The position numbers were made by a program, and so were the translations under genes. Of a stretch of 64,000 bases of DNA, positions 1 to 9,276 are shown in pieces. The stretch spans positions 95,006 through 159,005 of the forward strand of contig CAYXFD010000003.1 in NCBI GenBank assembly GCA_964464175.1. Direction: 5' to 3'. Numbering within the stretch: the stretch's first letter is position 1; each line of letters opens with the position of its first letter. Under the pieces are notes generated by a model. The model made no database searches, had not been told where the DNA came from, and was given only the letters and a program-made list of their open reading frames with translations. This DNA comes from CAYXFD01 sp964464175 (GTDB lineage: Bacteria; Cloacimonadota; Cloacimonadia; Cloacimonadales; JAJBBL01).

Positions 1-402
1 AGGCAGTGTTTTTAAATAATGCCGGCATTCAGCTATCGATCGTTCCCGGTAAGCCAGATAACGAAGCAGTCTTTCCCAGGCATATTGCCTGACCTCTTCA
101 ATCAGGGCGTCTAAGTCGTTTTCTTCCAGAAAAAAACTACTGCCGGTATTATATAATGCGATGCGTTTTAGCGGTAATACTCCAAGCAGACGGGCATTTT
201 CCGGGATGAGCTGAAACTCGTTTTCTCTGCTCTCTATCTCTTCTGTATCATTGAAAAAAGATTGTTGTATCTCAGAGCGGCAACCAGTATCCTCAGCATC
301 TGAATCGTCGCTGTAATCCTCCCCGGTATCCTCTTCCGGGAGCAGATAAATTACTCTCAGGTATCTCCCACCCCTTTTATTTATCGCTCTCAGTCTCGGC
401 AT
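1..402 (-). CDS. recX: RecX regulatory protein, partial (C-terminus beyond window)
   Basis: The frame is open from an ATG at 402 to the first base, 134 codons. The ATG lies inside the 3' end of recA, so the two genes overlap by 26 bases. After an acidic N-terminal stretch (LLPEEDTGEDYSDDSDAED) the protein reaches AWERLLRYLAYRERSIAECR, which matches the start of the first three-helix repeat of RecX. RecX binds RecA filaments and limits their extension, and its gene commonly follows recA. The rest of the repeats lie outside the window. The long acidic N-terminal region is longer than in many RecX proteins. The start is inferred; a later CTG-region start cannot be excluded. Confidence 0.8.
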   Translation of the reverse strand, partial: MPRLRAINKRGGRYLRVIYLLPEEDTGEDYSDDSDAEDTGCRSEIQQSFFNDTEEIESRENEFQLIPENARLLGVLPLKRIALYNTGSSFFLEENDLDALIEEVRQYAWERLLRYLAYRERSIAECRHYLKTLP

Positions 403-1420
403 CCTGAATTTCCGGCGGGAAATAGATGTTCTTAACTGCGTTCTCTATCTCTTCCCGTATTTGCGGATTCTCAGCCAGAAACACCTTCACTTTGTCGGCT
501 CCCTGACCTATCTTCTGGTCTCCATAAGAGAACCAGGAACCGCTTTTTTTGACGATATCTTTTTCTACCGCCATATTGATTAAAATATCTTCATGAGAGA
601 TACCTTTCCCGTAAATCAGAGGAAATTCCACCGTCTTGAAGGGTGGAGCGAATTTGTTCTTAACCACTTTGACCCTTATCGTATTACCGATAATATTTAT
701 GCTTCCTCCACTGGTATCCTTTATTGCTCCGGCATTGCGGACTTCCAGACGTATGGATGAATAGAACTTGAGAGCTACTCCACCGGTCGTTGTTTCAGGA
801 TTCATATAGGGTGGTGCTCCTATCTTCATTCTGGTTTGATTGATAAAGATTACGGCAGTATTTGATTTACTGACAATTGCTGTTAATTTACGGAGTGCCT
901 GTGACATCAATCTCGCCTGTAATCCGACATGACTGTCCCCCATCTCTCCGTCAATCTCCTGCCGGGTTACCAGAGCTGCTACCGAGTCGAGAATAATCAA
1001 ATCCACTGCATTGCTGCGAACCAGAGTTTCAACTATCTCCAGAGCTTGTTCTCCACCGTCCGGTTGAGAGATAAGCATTTCGTCAGTATTCACTCCGATC
1101 CTTTTCGCATATATCGGGTCTAAGGCATGCTCGGCATCAATAAAAGCAATTATCCCTTCCTGTTTTTGAGCCTGAGCCGCTATATGCAGAGCTATTGTTG
1201 TTTTACCCGAAGCTTCCGCTCCATAGATCTCGGTTATTCTTCCTTTCGGAATACCGCCTATACCGAGTCCGGCATCAAGATTAAGAGCTCCCGTCGGGAT
1301 AACATTGGCGGTCAATTTCGGTCTGTCTCCAAGCCGCATTATTGCCCCTGCTCCGTATTTTTTCTCTAATTGTCCTAAAGCAGTTTTTAAAGCTGCGTCT
1401 TTCTGCTTATCGCTCATCAT
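377..1420 (-). CDS. recA: Recombinase RecA
   Basis: This is the strand-exchange and SOS co-protease ATPase of homologous recombination. The 347-residue product is of normal family length. The Walker A motif GAEASGKT is at about residues 67-74, and the ILDSVAALV segment and DNA-binding loop region (QALRKLTA through INQTRMKIG) are recognisable. Two ATGs are adjacent (1420 and 1417), preceded by AGGAGG; the second has the better spacing, so the true protein may be 346 residues. The gene is co-oriented with and overlaps recX. No clear SOS box was recognised in the short upstream gap. Confidence 0.98.
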   Translation of the reverse strand: MMSDKQKDAALKTALGQLEKKYGAGAIMRLGDRPKLTANVIPTGALNLDAGLGIGGIPKGRITEIYGAEASGKTTIALHIAAQAQKQEGIIAFIDAEHALDPIYAKRIGVNTDEMLISQPDGGEQALEIVETLVRSNAVDLIILDSVAALVTRQEIDGEMGDSHVGLQARLMSQALRKLTAIVSKSNTAVIFINQTRMKIGAPPYMNPETTTGGVALKFYSSIRLEVRNAGAIKDTSGGSINIIGNTIRVKVVKNKFAPPFKTVEFPLIYGKGISHEDILINMAVEKDIVKKSGSWFSYGDQKIGQGADKVKVFLAENPQIREEIENAVKNIYFPPEIQDAETESDK

Positions 1421-1490
1421 TCCTCCTAATGTATTGGGATACTATCCGTTTCTAAAAAAATATTTCGCTCTCAAATCAGTCTCTTGAAAA

Positions 1491-2072
1491 TCAAAGATCG
1501 TAACTTGCTAATTTGTTATACTCTGGTCCCTCCGGGGTCAAACGGCTTTCATAAAATGTTGCCTGCCGGACAATCCGGGTCTTTTTACTAATTTCAGTTT
1601 TGGTCAGTTCGGCAGTTACAACTGCTGAAAGAGGTATTTTCACCCTACCCAGGGTAATATGGAGTTTAAACGGTTTTTTGTCAATCTGAAAATCATTGGC
1701 GGTCAGATAGTCCCGTAGTCTCTGCACTTTCTGAACCAACCGGGGAGAGTCATAATCGCATTTAACCCAGATCAATCGTGGTCTTTGGGGAGGAATTACT
1801 TCGATCTTCGGATTGGTTATCGTAAAAGGGGGGAACTCCTTAAATATCTCAAGAAAACGGGAAGAGAATTCCTCTATCCGGCAACGCTCAATGTTTCCCA
1901 GAAATTGCATTGTTATATGGAGATTCTCCTGTTTCACCCATTTTATACCCCGGGGTGAGATCTGCTGCAGTTGTTTTATCTTCTCACCAAGCTCCTGCTG
2001 AAATTCCACAGGCAGTTCTAAAGCAAGGAATGTTCTTACCTCTTGGCCAGAGACAAGGTTCTCCTTATTCAA
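1491..2072 (-). CDS. thpR: RNA 2',3'-cyclic phosphodiesterase (2'-5' RNA ligase family)
   Basis: The protein is a 2H phosphoesterase with both catalytic HxT motifs: HITMQFLG in the first half and HITLGRVK in the second. The family opens RNA 2',3'-cyclic phosphates. The open frame extends to a TTG at 2090, but a second TTG at 2072 sits six bases after AAGGAG, so I chose that start (193 residues). The conserved domain begins at RTFLALELP, close to this start. It stands alone between recA and an adenosine-specific kinase-like gene. Confidence 0.88.
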   Translation of the reverse strand: MNKENLVSGQEVRTFLALELPVEFQQELGEKIKQLQQISPRGIKWVKQENLHITMQFLGNIERCRIEEFSSRFLEIFKEFPPFTITNPKIEVIPPQRPRLIWVKCDYDSPRLVQKVQRLRDYLTANDFQIDKKPFKLHITLGRVKIPLSAVVTAELTKTEISKKTRIVRQATFYESRLTPEGPEYNKLASYDL

Positions 2073-2172
2073 TCTTCTCTCCTTGAACAATTACAATTTA
2101 TAGCTCCCAGCTATTACTTATGGGAAACCAAACCGTTAGTAATCTCGAATTTCTCTTCTGATCAGCGATAGA

Positions 2173-2655
2173 TTATCTTTTATATCCGATATCCAGCAGC
2201 AGTTTCTGACGATCGGAAATATCAGAATCAGATTCAACCCCCTTGGGAGAAAAACCGTCTATTACCCCTAAAACACCTCTTCCCTGTTCGGATTGACCGA
2301 GAAGAACCTCGACCGGATTAGCCGTAGCACAGTATATCCCTACAACTTCCCGGCATTCTTTGATCGCCGGAATGACATTTATCGGGAAGATATCCTTAAG
2401 AACTATCAGAAACACATGCCCTGCCTTCAGACGCTGCAGGTTTTTTACTGCTATTTCGATAAGTTCTGAGTCAGTTCCATCTTTTCTGATCAGACAGGGC
2501 CCTGAGGCTTCGCTGAATGCTAAACCGAATTTGATACCCGGGACGGAGTTCACCATTGCCTCGTATAGATCCTCTACTGTCTTGATAAAATGGGATTGCC
2601 CCAAAATTATGTTGTAACCTTCCGGCACTCGAATCTTTTCTACTATTACTTCCAT
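2173..2655 (-). CDS. Adenosine-specific kinase family protein (DUF355)
   Basis: The 160-residue product resembles the small archaeal and bacterial Adenosine_kin family (DUF355), known from structural genomics as an adenosine-specific kinase. Recognisable segments are GQSHFIKTVEDLYEA, FGLAFSEASGPCLIR and the C-terminal GVLGVIDGFSPKGVE. A GGAGAGGAG Shine-Dalgarno sequence precedes the ATG. The family assignment is from overall pattern; the biological role of the family is poorly defined. Confidence 0.8.
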   Translation of the reverse strand: MEVIVEKIRVPEGYNIILGQSHFIKTVEDLYEAMVNSVPGIKFGLAFSEASGPCLIRKDGTDSELIEIAVKNLQRLKAGHVFLIVLKDIFPINVIPAIKECREVVGIYCATANPVEVLLGQSEQGRGVLGVIDGFSPKGVESDSDISDRQKLLLDIGYKR

Positions 2656-2782
2656 TTTCTCCTCTCCAATAGGTATTTTTTATGATTAAAGAGACAAACC
2701 TGTCTGTTCTGGTAAGAAAACAACTGACTCCGGAAAATCCTGATAAAACACCCGGACAACTTGTGCTTCTTCTCCTGCTTAC

Positions 2783-3133
2783 TCAGCAGGTAAGATGGAA
2801 TATTCCCAGTTTTTTGTTATGTATTGATCGATTAAATTCTTTAACCGCTATTGAGGTTCTTTTAATGAGAAAGGGAATGTTGTTTTGCTCAAGGTGTTCG
2901 ACCAGAGAAGGAGCTACCCTCATTTTCCCCGGTTCTCCCGTTCCTATTATCACAGAGTTCAAATTAGTCCAGTCTATATCGGACAGATCCTCCATAGACA
3001 GATAATGACTCTCTTTTCTCCACCAATCGGGAATGATCTTATCCGGGGTAATGATCAGATCAGAGGTGTATTCTTTGCCGTTAATGGTAATTGCACCGAA
3101 GCGATAATTATCAATAAAGAATCTAATGATCAT
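2783..3133 (-). CDS. Mth938-like domain protein (DUF498/NDUFAF3 family)
   Basis: This 116-residue protein has the layout of the Mth938 fold family (PF04430): an N-terminal FFIDNYRFGAITINGKEY strand region, DLIITPDKIIPDWWRKE, and VIIGTGEPGKMRV followed by the VEHLEQNNIPF segment. In mitochondria the related NDUFAF3 helps assemble complex I; the bacterial function is unknown. No complex I gene is nearby. The ribosome-binding site is weak. Confidence 0.75.
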   Translation of the reverse strand: MIIRFFIDNYRFGAITINGKEYTSDLIITPDKIIPDWWRKESHYLSMEDLSDIDWTNLNSVIIGTGEPGKMRVAPSLVEHLEQNNIPFLIKRTSIAVKEFNRSIHNKKLGIFHLTC

Positions 3134-3357
3134 AGCAGTTTTTTTCTAAAACCGGTTAACCTCTTTCCTTTCTCTCGGAAATTCCGGAAAATTCCAGCAA
3201 CTCATTATGAATAGTAAAGCACCTAAATCTCCTTGTTATTATCAACCTCAGTATAAACCGGGAACAAGACGATCTGGGTGCTTCCTTCATCGCTGATTTA
3301 GCAGAGAAAAACCGGGAGTTCCTTGTTTAAACCAAAGAAACCTTGCCGGACATCACT

Positions 3358-3549
3358 CTAAACAGCTTTCGTAACTTTATTTGCTTTCAGACAGGAAGTG
3401 CATATCTTGATGTTCTTGACCTTATTTCCATCTTTTATGCGAATTTTCTGCAAATTCGGGTGAAATCGACGCTTTGTTGCATTCAAGGCGTGACTTCGAT
3501 GGTTCCCTACCTGAGAGGATTTACCACAAACTTCACATATCCGTGACAT
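3358..3549 (-). CDS. rpmB: 50S ribosomal protein L28
   Basis: The 63-residue protein begins MSRICEVCGKSSQVGNHRSHA and continues with the typical LNATKRRFHPNLQ block, ending with CTSCLKANK. Two CxxC pairs (CEVC and CTSC) show this is the zinc-binding type of L28. A GGATGG ribosome-binding site precedes the ATG. It is monocistronic here. An imperfect hairpin followed by T residues on the minus strand near 3305-3345 might end the transcript, but it is not strong. Confidence 0.96.
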   Translation of the reverse strand: MSRICEVCGKSSQVGNHRSHALNATKRRFHPNLQKIRIKDGNKVKNIKICTSCLKANKVTKAV

Positions 3550-3802
3550 TATCTTCCATCCTTTATTATTTTTTACCAGAAAAAATAGTCTGCTTTTTCT
3601 GGCAAGGATTATCTTTGGGACAACACCTGCCTGGTATTCTTATCTCTTCTCCCTGATAGATTTCGCCTCAGCCGGGATGAGCTAAGAATAATTATCTGTA
3701 AAAAATAGCAACGCAGCTTATGACCGTAGCAATCCCCTTCCATTTCTGATTGACAGATTTATTGAATCCCAAAAAGATAACAAAAAACAGTAGAGGTTGT
3801 TG

Positions 3803-4216
3803 ATGAAAAAATATGCGACTTATTGCGGTCTGTATTGTGGTGCCTGCATAGGGAGGATCCTTTCCGAACAGAAAGAAGGAGATTCTACCTCTCTCCACCT
3901 GAAGAATGAGGATAATGATACTCCCTGTTCCGGTTGCGGTTCTTCCGAATTATCTGATTGCGAATTTGTCCAATGCAACAAAAACCATGGCACAGAATGC
4001 TGTGCTTTCTGTCCGGAGTTTCCCTGCTCCCTGCTGATCAAATTTCTGGATGAGTGGGAACATCACAAAGACGTAATTGATAATCTGAGACGCATCAAAG
4101 AGATCGGAATGGAGAACTGGCTTAAAGAACAAAAAGAGATCTGGAAATGCCGGTCTTGCGGAAGCAGAACAAAATGGTATCAAAAGAGATGCTCAGTCTG
4201 TAATTCCAACCTTTGA
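3803..4216 (+). CDS. Cysteine-rich DUF3795 family protein
   Basis: The protein begins MKKYATYCGLYCGACIGRI, the YCGxYCGxC pattern of DUF3795. It also has CSGCGSS, CCAFCPEFPC and a C-terminal CRSCGS...CSVC pair, which looks like a zinc ribbon. The function of the family is not known; the cysteine pattern suggests metal binding. The open frame begins at two TTG codons, but AGAGG lies six bases before the ATG at 3803, so that start was used (137 residues). It is one of the few plus-strand genes in this part of the window. Confidence 0.8.
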   Translation: MKKYATYCGLYCGACIGRILSEQKEGDSTSLHLKNEDNDTPCSGCGSSELSDCEFVQCNKNHGTECCAFCPEFPCSLLIKFLDEWEHHKDVIDNLRRIKEIGMENWLKEQKEIWKCRSCGSRTKWYQKRCSVCNSNL

Positions 4217-4263
4217 TTAACAAACTCGCTCACCTCCCTGATAAGACCTTTACTTTCAATATT

Positions 4264-5037
4264 CTATTTACTGATCAGGTTATAAATAATTCTGATAAAA
4301 AGCAGGGTAAGAACCAGAAGAAAGAAAGGACGGATGATCTTTGTTCCGTTTCTGATAACCATCCGGGAACCGAGCCAGTTACCGGCAATTCCGCAAAGAG
4401 CGGCCGGTATCCCGATTGCCAGTATTACCTTGCCGTGAATCAGAAAAGTCACTGTTGCCGCAATATTGGAAGCCAGATTGACTATTTTGGCATTGGCATT
4501 AGCTCCGACATAATCACAACCTAAAACAGTAGTATATCCGAAGATCAGGAATGCTCCGGTACCCGGTCCAAAAAAACCGTCGTAAAAACCGATAACGACC
4601 CCGGCTGCTGAGGCAATGAACAAAACCTGCAGCTTACTTAGTTCAGGATCTCGTTTGATAATACCGACATTCTTTTTTATAAAGGTAAAGATAGTTATCC
4701 CGGGAATCAGGATAATCAGCACATAGTTCAGGAAATTCGGATCAATAAGAAGCACTGTTCTTGTTCCGAGATGCGAGCCGATAAGAGCGAAAAATGCTCC
4801 GGGCAGGGCAATGCGATAATCGGGCATCTTCCTCCGGCTGTATCTTATCGTGGAGAGCAGAGTTCCGAAAACCGAAGAGAATTTATTGTTTCCCAGGACA
4901 AAATGAGCCGGAAGGCCTGCCGCTAAATAAGCCGGAACTGAAAGTAAGCCTCCGCCACCGGCAATAGCATCAACAAATCCGGCAAGAAAGATTACCGGCA
5001 GGAGAATAAGATACCCTTCGAAAGTGAGATTCGTCAT
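4264..5037 (-). CDS. TauE/SafE family transporter (sulfite/organosulfur exporter-like)
   Basis: The product is very hydrophobic, about eight membrane segments in 257 residues. It carries the family's repeated motif, seen as FVDAIAGGGGLLSVPAYLAAG near the N-terminus and IGFYDGFFGPGTGAFL in the second half. Members of TSUP/TauE export sulfite, sulfoacetate or related anions; the substrate here is unknown. The open frame starts at TTG 5040; the ATG at 5037 was chosen. It lies six bases after the comM-like gene and is probably co-transcribed with it. Confidence 0.87.
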   Translation of the reverse strand: MTNLTFEGYLILLPVIFLAGFVDAIAGGGGLLSVPAYLAAGLPAHFVLGNNKFSSVFGTLLSTIRYSRRKMPDYRIALPGAFFALIGSHLGTRTVLLIDPNFLNYVLIILIPGITIFTFIKKNVGIIKRDPELSKLQVLFIASAAGVVIGFYDGFFGPGTGAFLIFGYTTVLGCDYVGANANAKIVNLASNIAATVTFLIHGKVILAIGIPAALCGIAGNWLGSRMVIRNGTKIIRPFFLLVLTLLFIRIIYNLISK

Positions 5038-5046
5038 CAATAGAGA

Positions 5047-6588
5047 TCATTCCCAGTATTTGGCATCAAGATTACGATACAGGACTGCTTCTCCGATATG
5101 ATTAACCCGGATCATTTCACTTCCATCCAGGTCAGCGATCGTGCGGGAAACTTTAAGAATCCGGTCATACGCCCTGGCGGAAAGACCTTTCTTCAACATT
5201 GCCATCTTGAGCAGGTTCTTGCTCTCCTCATCAAGTTTACAAAATCTTCTTAAGAGACGCGAAGATAATTGGGAGTTGCTGTAAATCTCTTCCTCTTTGT
5301 AACGCTTTAGTTGGATATTACGGGCACAGTTCACCCTTTCCCGGACGCTCTTTGATTTATCCCCGGTCGGTAAACCGCCTAAATCGGAGTATTTCACTGC
5401 CGGTACCTCGATATGGATATCTATCCGGTCTAATAACGGACCTGATATCCGGGAACGATATCTCTGGATCGCGGTATGGGTGCAGCTGCACGAATGGGTT
5501 TCCAGGCTGCTGCCGAAATACCCGCAGGGACAGGGATTCATGGAGGCAACAAGCATAAAACAGGCTGGAAAGGTGAGGCTATGGGCAGCCCTGGCAACAT
5601 TTACTATTTCATCTTCCATCGGCTGCCTTAGAACTTCGAGCACCGATTTCTTGAACTCCGGCAATTCATCAAGAAAAAGAACCCCGTTATGAGCAAGGGA
5701 AACCTCTCCCGGCTTGGGATAGCTTCCTCCTCCGATAAGGGCAATATCGCTTATCGTGTGATGAGGTGAACGGAAAGGACGGATATTTATTACCCCGCTT
5801 TTACTGTTGGTCAGAAGCCCGGCAACAGAGTGTATCTTTGTTGTTACCAAAGCCTCCTCCAGTGTTAACTCGGGCAGTATTCCGGGCAGCCGTCTGGCAA
5901 GCATGGTCTTACCCGAGCCGGGAGGACCTATCATCAGAATGTTATGACCGCCGGCAGCGGAAACCTCCAGAGCCCGTTTTACCTGAAACTGTCCTTTTAC
6001 ATCGGACATATCTTCTAATATTTCGGTATCGGGAGAAAAGAGTCTGCTCCTGTCAATTACCATTCTGTTTATCTCTATTTTTCCTTCCAAAAACTGTACA
6101 GCCTCTGAAAGTGACTCCACAGGATATACATTGAGTTCACTAATTATAGCAGCTTCCCTGGCATTCTCCCGGGGAACAAGAATTCCATCTAAACCGTCTT
6201 GTCCGGCAGCAACCGCAATGGGCAAAACTCCTTTCACTCCCCGCAATAGCCCATCAAGAGACAGCTCTCCGATCAAAGCAAAAGAGTTCAAACGATCGCT
6301 GCGGATCTGCTTAGTCGCTTGTAAAATCGCCACTGCGGTCGGTAGATCAAGGGCAACTCCTTCTTTTCGTAAATCTGCCGGAGCAAGGTTGACCGTGCAG
6401 TGATAGGAGGGGAAACGGAAACCGGAGTTTGATATTGCAGCAGAGACCCGGTCTCTGCTCTCTTTTATGGAATTTGAGGGGAGACCGACAATAACGAATT
6501 TACTCAGTCCTGGTCTCAGATCAGCTTCAACTGCGATCTTCTCGGCATCAATTCCGTTAATAGCATAAGATACTGTTTTCCCATACAT
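5047..6588 (-). CDS. comM: YifB/ComM family Mg-chelatase-like AAA+ ATPase
   Basis: The product has the family's N-terminal LonC-like region (VEADLRPGLSKFVIVGLP), a Walker A GPPGSGKTM, a Walker B HNGVLFLDELPEF, and the C-terminal Mg_chelatase_C region (RAYDRILKVSRTIADLDG). ComM is a hexameric helicase that promotes branch migration during natural transformation and recombination. A cysteine group, CPCGYFG...CSC, is conserved in the family. The frame extends to a TTG at 6621, but homologues begin near MYGKTVSYAINGI, so the ATG at 6588 was taken (513 residues). Confidence 0.93.
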   Translation of the reverse strand: MYGKTVSYAINGIDAEKIAVEADLRPGLSKFVIVGLPSNSIKESRDRVSAAISNSGFRFPSYHCTVNLAPADLRKEGVALDLPTAVAILQATKQIRSDRLNSFALIGELSLDGLLRGVKGVLPIAVAAGQDGLDGILVPRENAREAAIISELNVYPVESLSEAVQFLEGKIEINRMVIDRSRLFSPDTEILEDMSDVKGQFQVKRALEVSAAGGHNILMIGPPGSGKTMLARRLPGILPELTLEEALVTTKIHSVAGLLTNSKSGVINIRPFRSPHHTISDIALIGGGSYPKPGEVSLAHNGVLFLDELPEFKKSVLEVLRQPMEDEIVNVARAAHSLTFPACFMLVASMNPCPCGYFGSSLETHSCSCTHTAIQRYRSRISGPLLDRIDIHIEVPAVKYSDLGGLPTGDKSKSVRERVNCARNIQLKRYKEEEIYSNSQLSSRLLRRFCKLDEESKNLLKMAMLKKGLSARAYDRILKVSRTIADLDGSEMIRVNHIGEAVLYRNLDAKYWE

Positions 6589-6725
6589 TGGCAGCTCTCT
6601 AATTTTCTTTATTGTGAACAATGGTCCATTTGCAGCCCAATTGACCTTTTGCAGCCTGTCAGAGTCAAGAAATATCTTCTTGAAGCTAAATTCCGGACAG
6701 CAGATAACAGAGCATTTTTCATCGT

Positions 6726-9173
6726 TTACCTGCCAATAACGGCAGTAGCCTGTTTCCGGTAAATCTTCTCGGAATCACTACCCGCAGCTTCCAGCATAAT
6801 AATATAAACCCCTACAGGTAAATACTTTCCTTCTCCCGATGTCCCATCCCAGATAAGGTTTCCCCTGGAAGCATGGATCTCCTGATTGACAATATTATCT
6901 ACAAGTCTTCCCTTCAGATCAAAAATCCGGCAGGTAACTCTGTTTAATCTTTCGGGAAGTTCGAAACTGATTATTATTCGTTCTCCCCGGAAAGGAGAGA
7001 AGGGGTTTGGTGATAGGGACAGTGCCGTTTGCTCCGGAATAAAAGGGGTATAGATACTGTTTTTCTGTCCGGGGGTCGAGCCGGCAGGATGGATAGAATG
7101 AGCCCAGTTGTCACTGGAAGGAGCAAGTAAGGGATTTATCCTTTCAGCTGAAACACCGCGTGTTTTACTCCAGTCCGGGTCATAAGTAAAATTCTCGAAG
7201 ATGTTTCCTGCTGGGTCAAATAGTATTAATTCTTCTCCAGAGACATAGATGCTGGTTAAACCTGTTACGATAAGACTTTCTCCTATTGAATAGTTCTCAG
7301 TAATAAAAAGAGAATCTGCTGCGCTGTTTACCAGAATGATATACTCATACTCCGAAAGCGGAACAGTTACTATGTATCTTTCCGTTTCCAGAGTTATTGC
7401 TTTCAGGTATTTATAGAAATTATTTACCTTCAGTTCCAGCCATCGCGGTTCCCCGGTGTGGGGACGGAACATTATCTCGTTGATCACTACAGGCAGGGCA
7501 TTGTTATTGTAAAATGTATATGTATAGTTATTGGAAGGATCAAGATCCTGAGCAGATTCTATGGAATAATGATAAGTCGTATATGCGGCTGAAGGGAGCT
7601 CTGTCAGAAATGTTATTGAGATAGCGGTTGATATCGTAAAAAATTCATCATAGAGAATAAACCCCGTCTCTGCTTCCTCTCTATAGGCCTGACATTTGAG
7701 ACGGAACTCTTCAATCATATTGTAACCGGCATTAGCGATCAGTATCTCATGTTCGATTAGATTACCGCTTTCTTGCAGCGAAGTCTCCAGAATAGCCAGA
7801 TCATACTGCAGTGGGAGCCAGCTATTCTGAGCTGCCGGTGTTGACTGTTCAGGATGCCGGCATCTCTCCCATAGTGAATTGTCATCATAAGGATTGATTC
7901 TCTCCAGGGAAAGATCTGCCGGATAAGAAGCCGGAGCGGTATATTCTGTATAATCGAAGACAATTCCGTATTGATCGGCAAGTAAGAGAGTCTCCCCGTC
8001 ATTATTGAGGATAGCCCAGGAGGTAGATTCTATTACCAGATCAGGAGTAACATAACCGTAGAGATCGAGAAATTGCTGCTTATTCCGGCAGATAATTTTA
8101 TAGGTCTTTGGCAGAATAACTCCGTTGAAGTTTGTTCTGTTAGCCGCTGCGTCCTCAAAATAGAAATCTTTCAAGGTCACGGGAATAAGACTCCGGTTAT
8201 AGATTTCCACCCATTCCTGATTAGAGGCTGACTGTTTAAAGAGGAGTTCATTCAGTATCAGTGGTGACGAACCTCTGATAAAGGCAGTCTGTAATTGATT
8301 GTTGGAAAAATCCGGATCGTATTGATAGAGTAATCTGACATCGATTGAGTAATAACCGTCATTCAGGCCTTCCAGAAAAATAAATTCCGTCGATTGGTAT
8401 TCCGGTAGTAATTCGGGTAAAGCATGAAAACCATAACAATCTCCATTGAGAAAGACTCTGAGGGATGCTGAATTCTGTACTACTGTAACAGTCGAGGGGT
8501 TTATTACTTTGAGGGAGACCCGGATTCTCCCGTTTATCTCGCTGACATGCAGTTCATCAATTGCCAGATCAATAAGATAAGCATTGCTGTAACCCGGTGT
8601 TGGTACGGCAGAGGCAAACCAGTCTCCAGAATTGTTGTCCGTATCGTAACCGTCACTAATTCGGGCTAAGGAATGCCCCATAGGGGTTAAGGGGGCAAAA
8701 GCAACCCCTGTCTCCTGGCTGTCATCCGGCAGCAAATGGGAATTTGGCTCTCCATAGAGAACAGTGTCTCTATATCCTGCCGGTGAGAGCAGCCTTATCC
8801 CCTGGGTTATCCCGTTGCCTGCCGGCAGCCATAAATCTGCATAGAGGTCTGCTCCCTCAACCTTATCTCCTCCAATCAGCAGGAAACCAAAAGGTTCAAT
8901 AACAATATAAGGAAAAGCGAATACCGGAGAAAAGGATGCTCCGGCAGACTGAAGCTGCCAGTGATGCAGGGAAATTGAGCTGTCGGAATCATTGTAAAGC
9001 TCAACCCATTGCTGATCCGTTTCTTCTGAAAAGGGGAGATACATTACTTCATTAATAACGACATTTGCAGAACACAAATGTAACAAGAAGATAAAAAAGA
9101 TGGTAAAAAACGGGATCAGGCTCCTCCCGCAAAATATTACTCTCCCCGGTTTATAAAAGATACCCCTGAACAT
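6726..9173 (-). CDS. Secreted lamin-tail-domain protein with C-terminal sorting domain
   Basis: The 815-residue protein has an N-terminal signal segment (LIPFFTIFFIFLLHLCSA). It has three lamin-tail-like repeats, each opened by an INE motif and a WVELYN-like motif: VVINEVMYLPF/WVELYND, LILNELLF/WVEIYNRS and VVINEIMFRP/WLELKVN. The C-terminus is a FlgD-like immunoglobulin fold: SLSPNPFSPFRGE, CRIFDLKGRLVDNI, WDGTSGEG and LPVGVYI. This tail is the T9SS-type sorting domain used in the FCB superphylum, so the protein is probably exported and cell-surface bound or released. The ATG at 9173 follows a G-rich ribosome-binding site; an earlier TTG at 9203 is less likely. Confidence 0.85.
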   Translation of the reverse strand: MFRGIFYKPGRVIFCGRSLIPFFTIFFIFLLHLCSANVVINEVMYLPFSEETDQQWVELYNDSDSSISLHHWQLQSAGASFSPVFAFPYIVIEPFGFLLIGGDKVEGADLYADLWLPAGNGITQGIRLLSPAGYRDTVLYGEPNSHLLPDDSQETGVAFAPLTPMGHSLARISDGYDTDNNSGDWFASAVPTPGYSNAYLIDLAIDELHVSEINGRIRVSLKVINPSTVTVVQNSASLRVFLNGDCYGFHALPELLPEYQSTEFIFLEGLNDGYYSIDVRLLYQYDPDFSNNQLQTAFIRGSSPLILNELLFKQSASNQEWVEIYNRSLIPVTLKDFYFEDAAANRTNFNGVILPKTYKIICRNKQQFLDLYGYVTPDLVIESTSWAILNNDGETLLLADQYGIVFDYTEYTAPASYPADLSLERINPYDDNSLWERCRHPEQSTPAAQNSWLPLQYDLAILETSLQESGNLIEHEILIANAGYNMIEEFRLKCQAYREEAETGFILYDEFFTISTAISITFLTELPSAAYTTYHYSIESAQDLDPSNNYTYTFYNNNALPVVINEIMFRPHTGEPRWLELKVNNFYKYLKAITLETERYIVTVPLSEYEYIILVNSAADSLFITENYSIGESLIVTGLTSIYVSGEELILFDPAGNIFENFTYDPDWSKTRGVSAERINPLLAPSSDNWAHSIHPAGSTPGQKNSIYTPFIPEQTALSLSPNPFSPFRGERIIISFELPERLNRVTCRIFDLKGRLVDNIVNQEIHASRGNLIWDGTSGEGKYLPVGVYIIMLEAAGSDSEKIYRKQATAVIGR

Positions 9174-9276
9174 TTCTTTGCCCCCCTGTATTTGTAACAA
9201 CACCCTAACCCTGACTTTTACATCAAGGTTTTAAAAATAATCATACTCTCCGGTTACTTCCGGTTCTGATAAACCC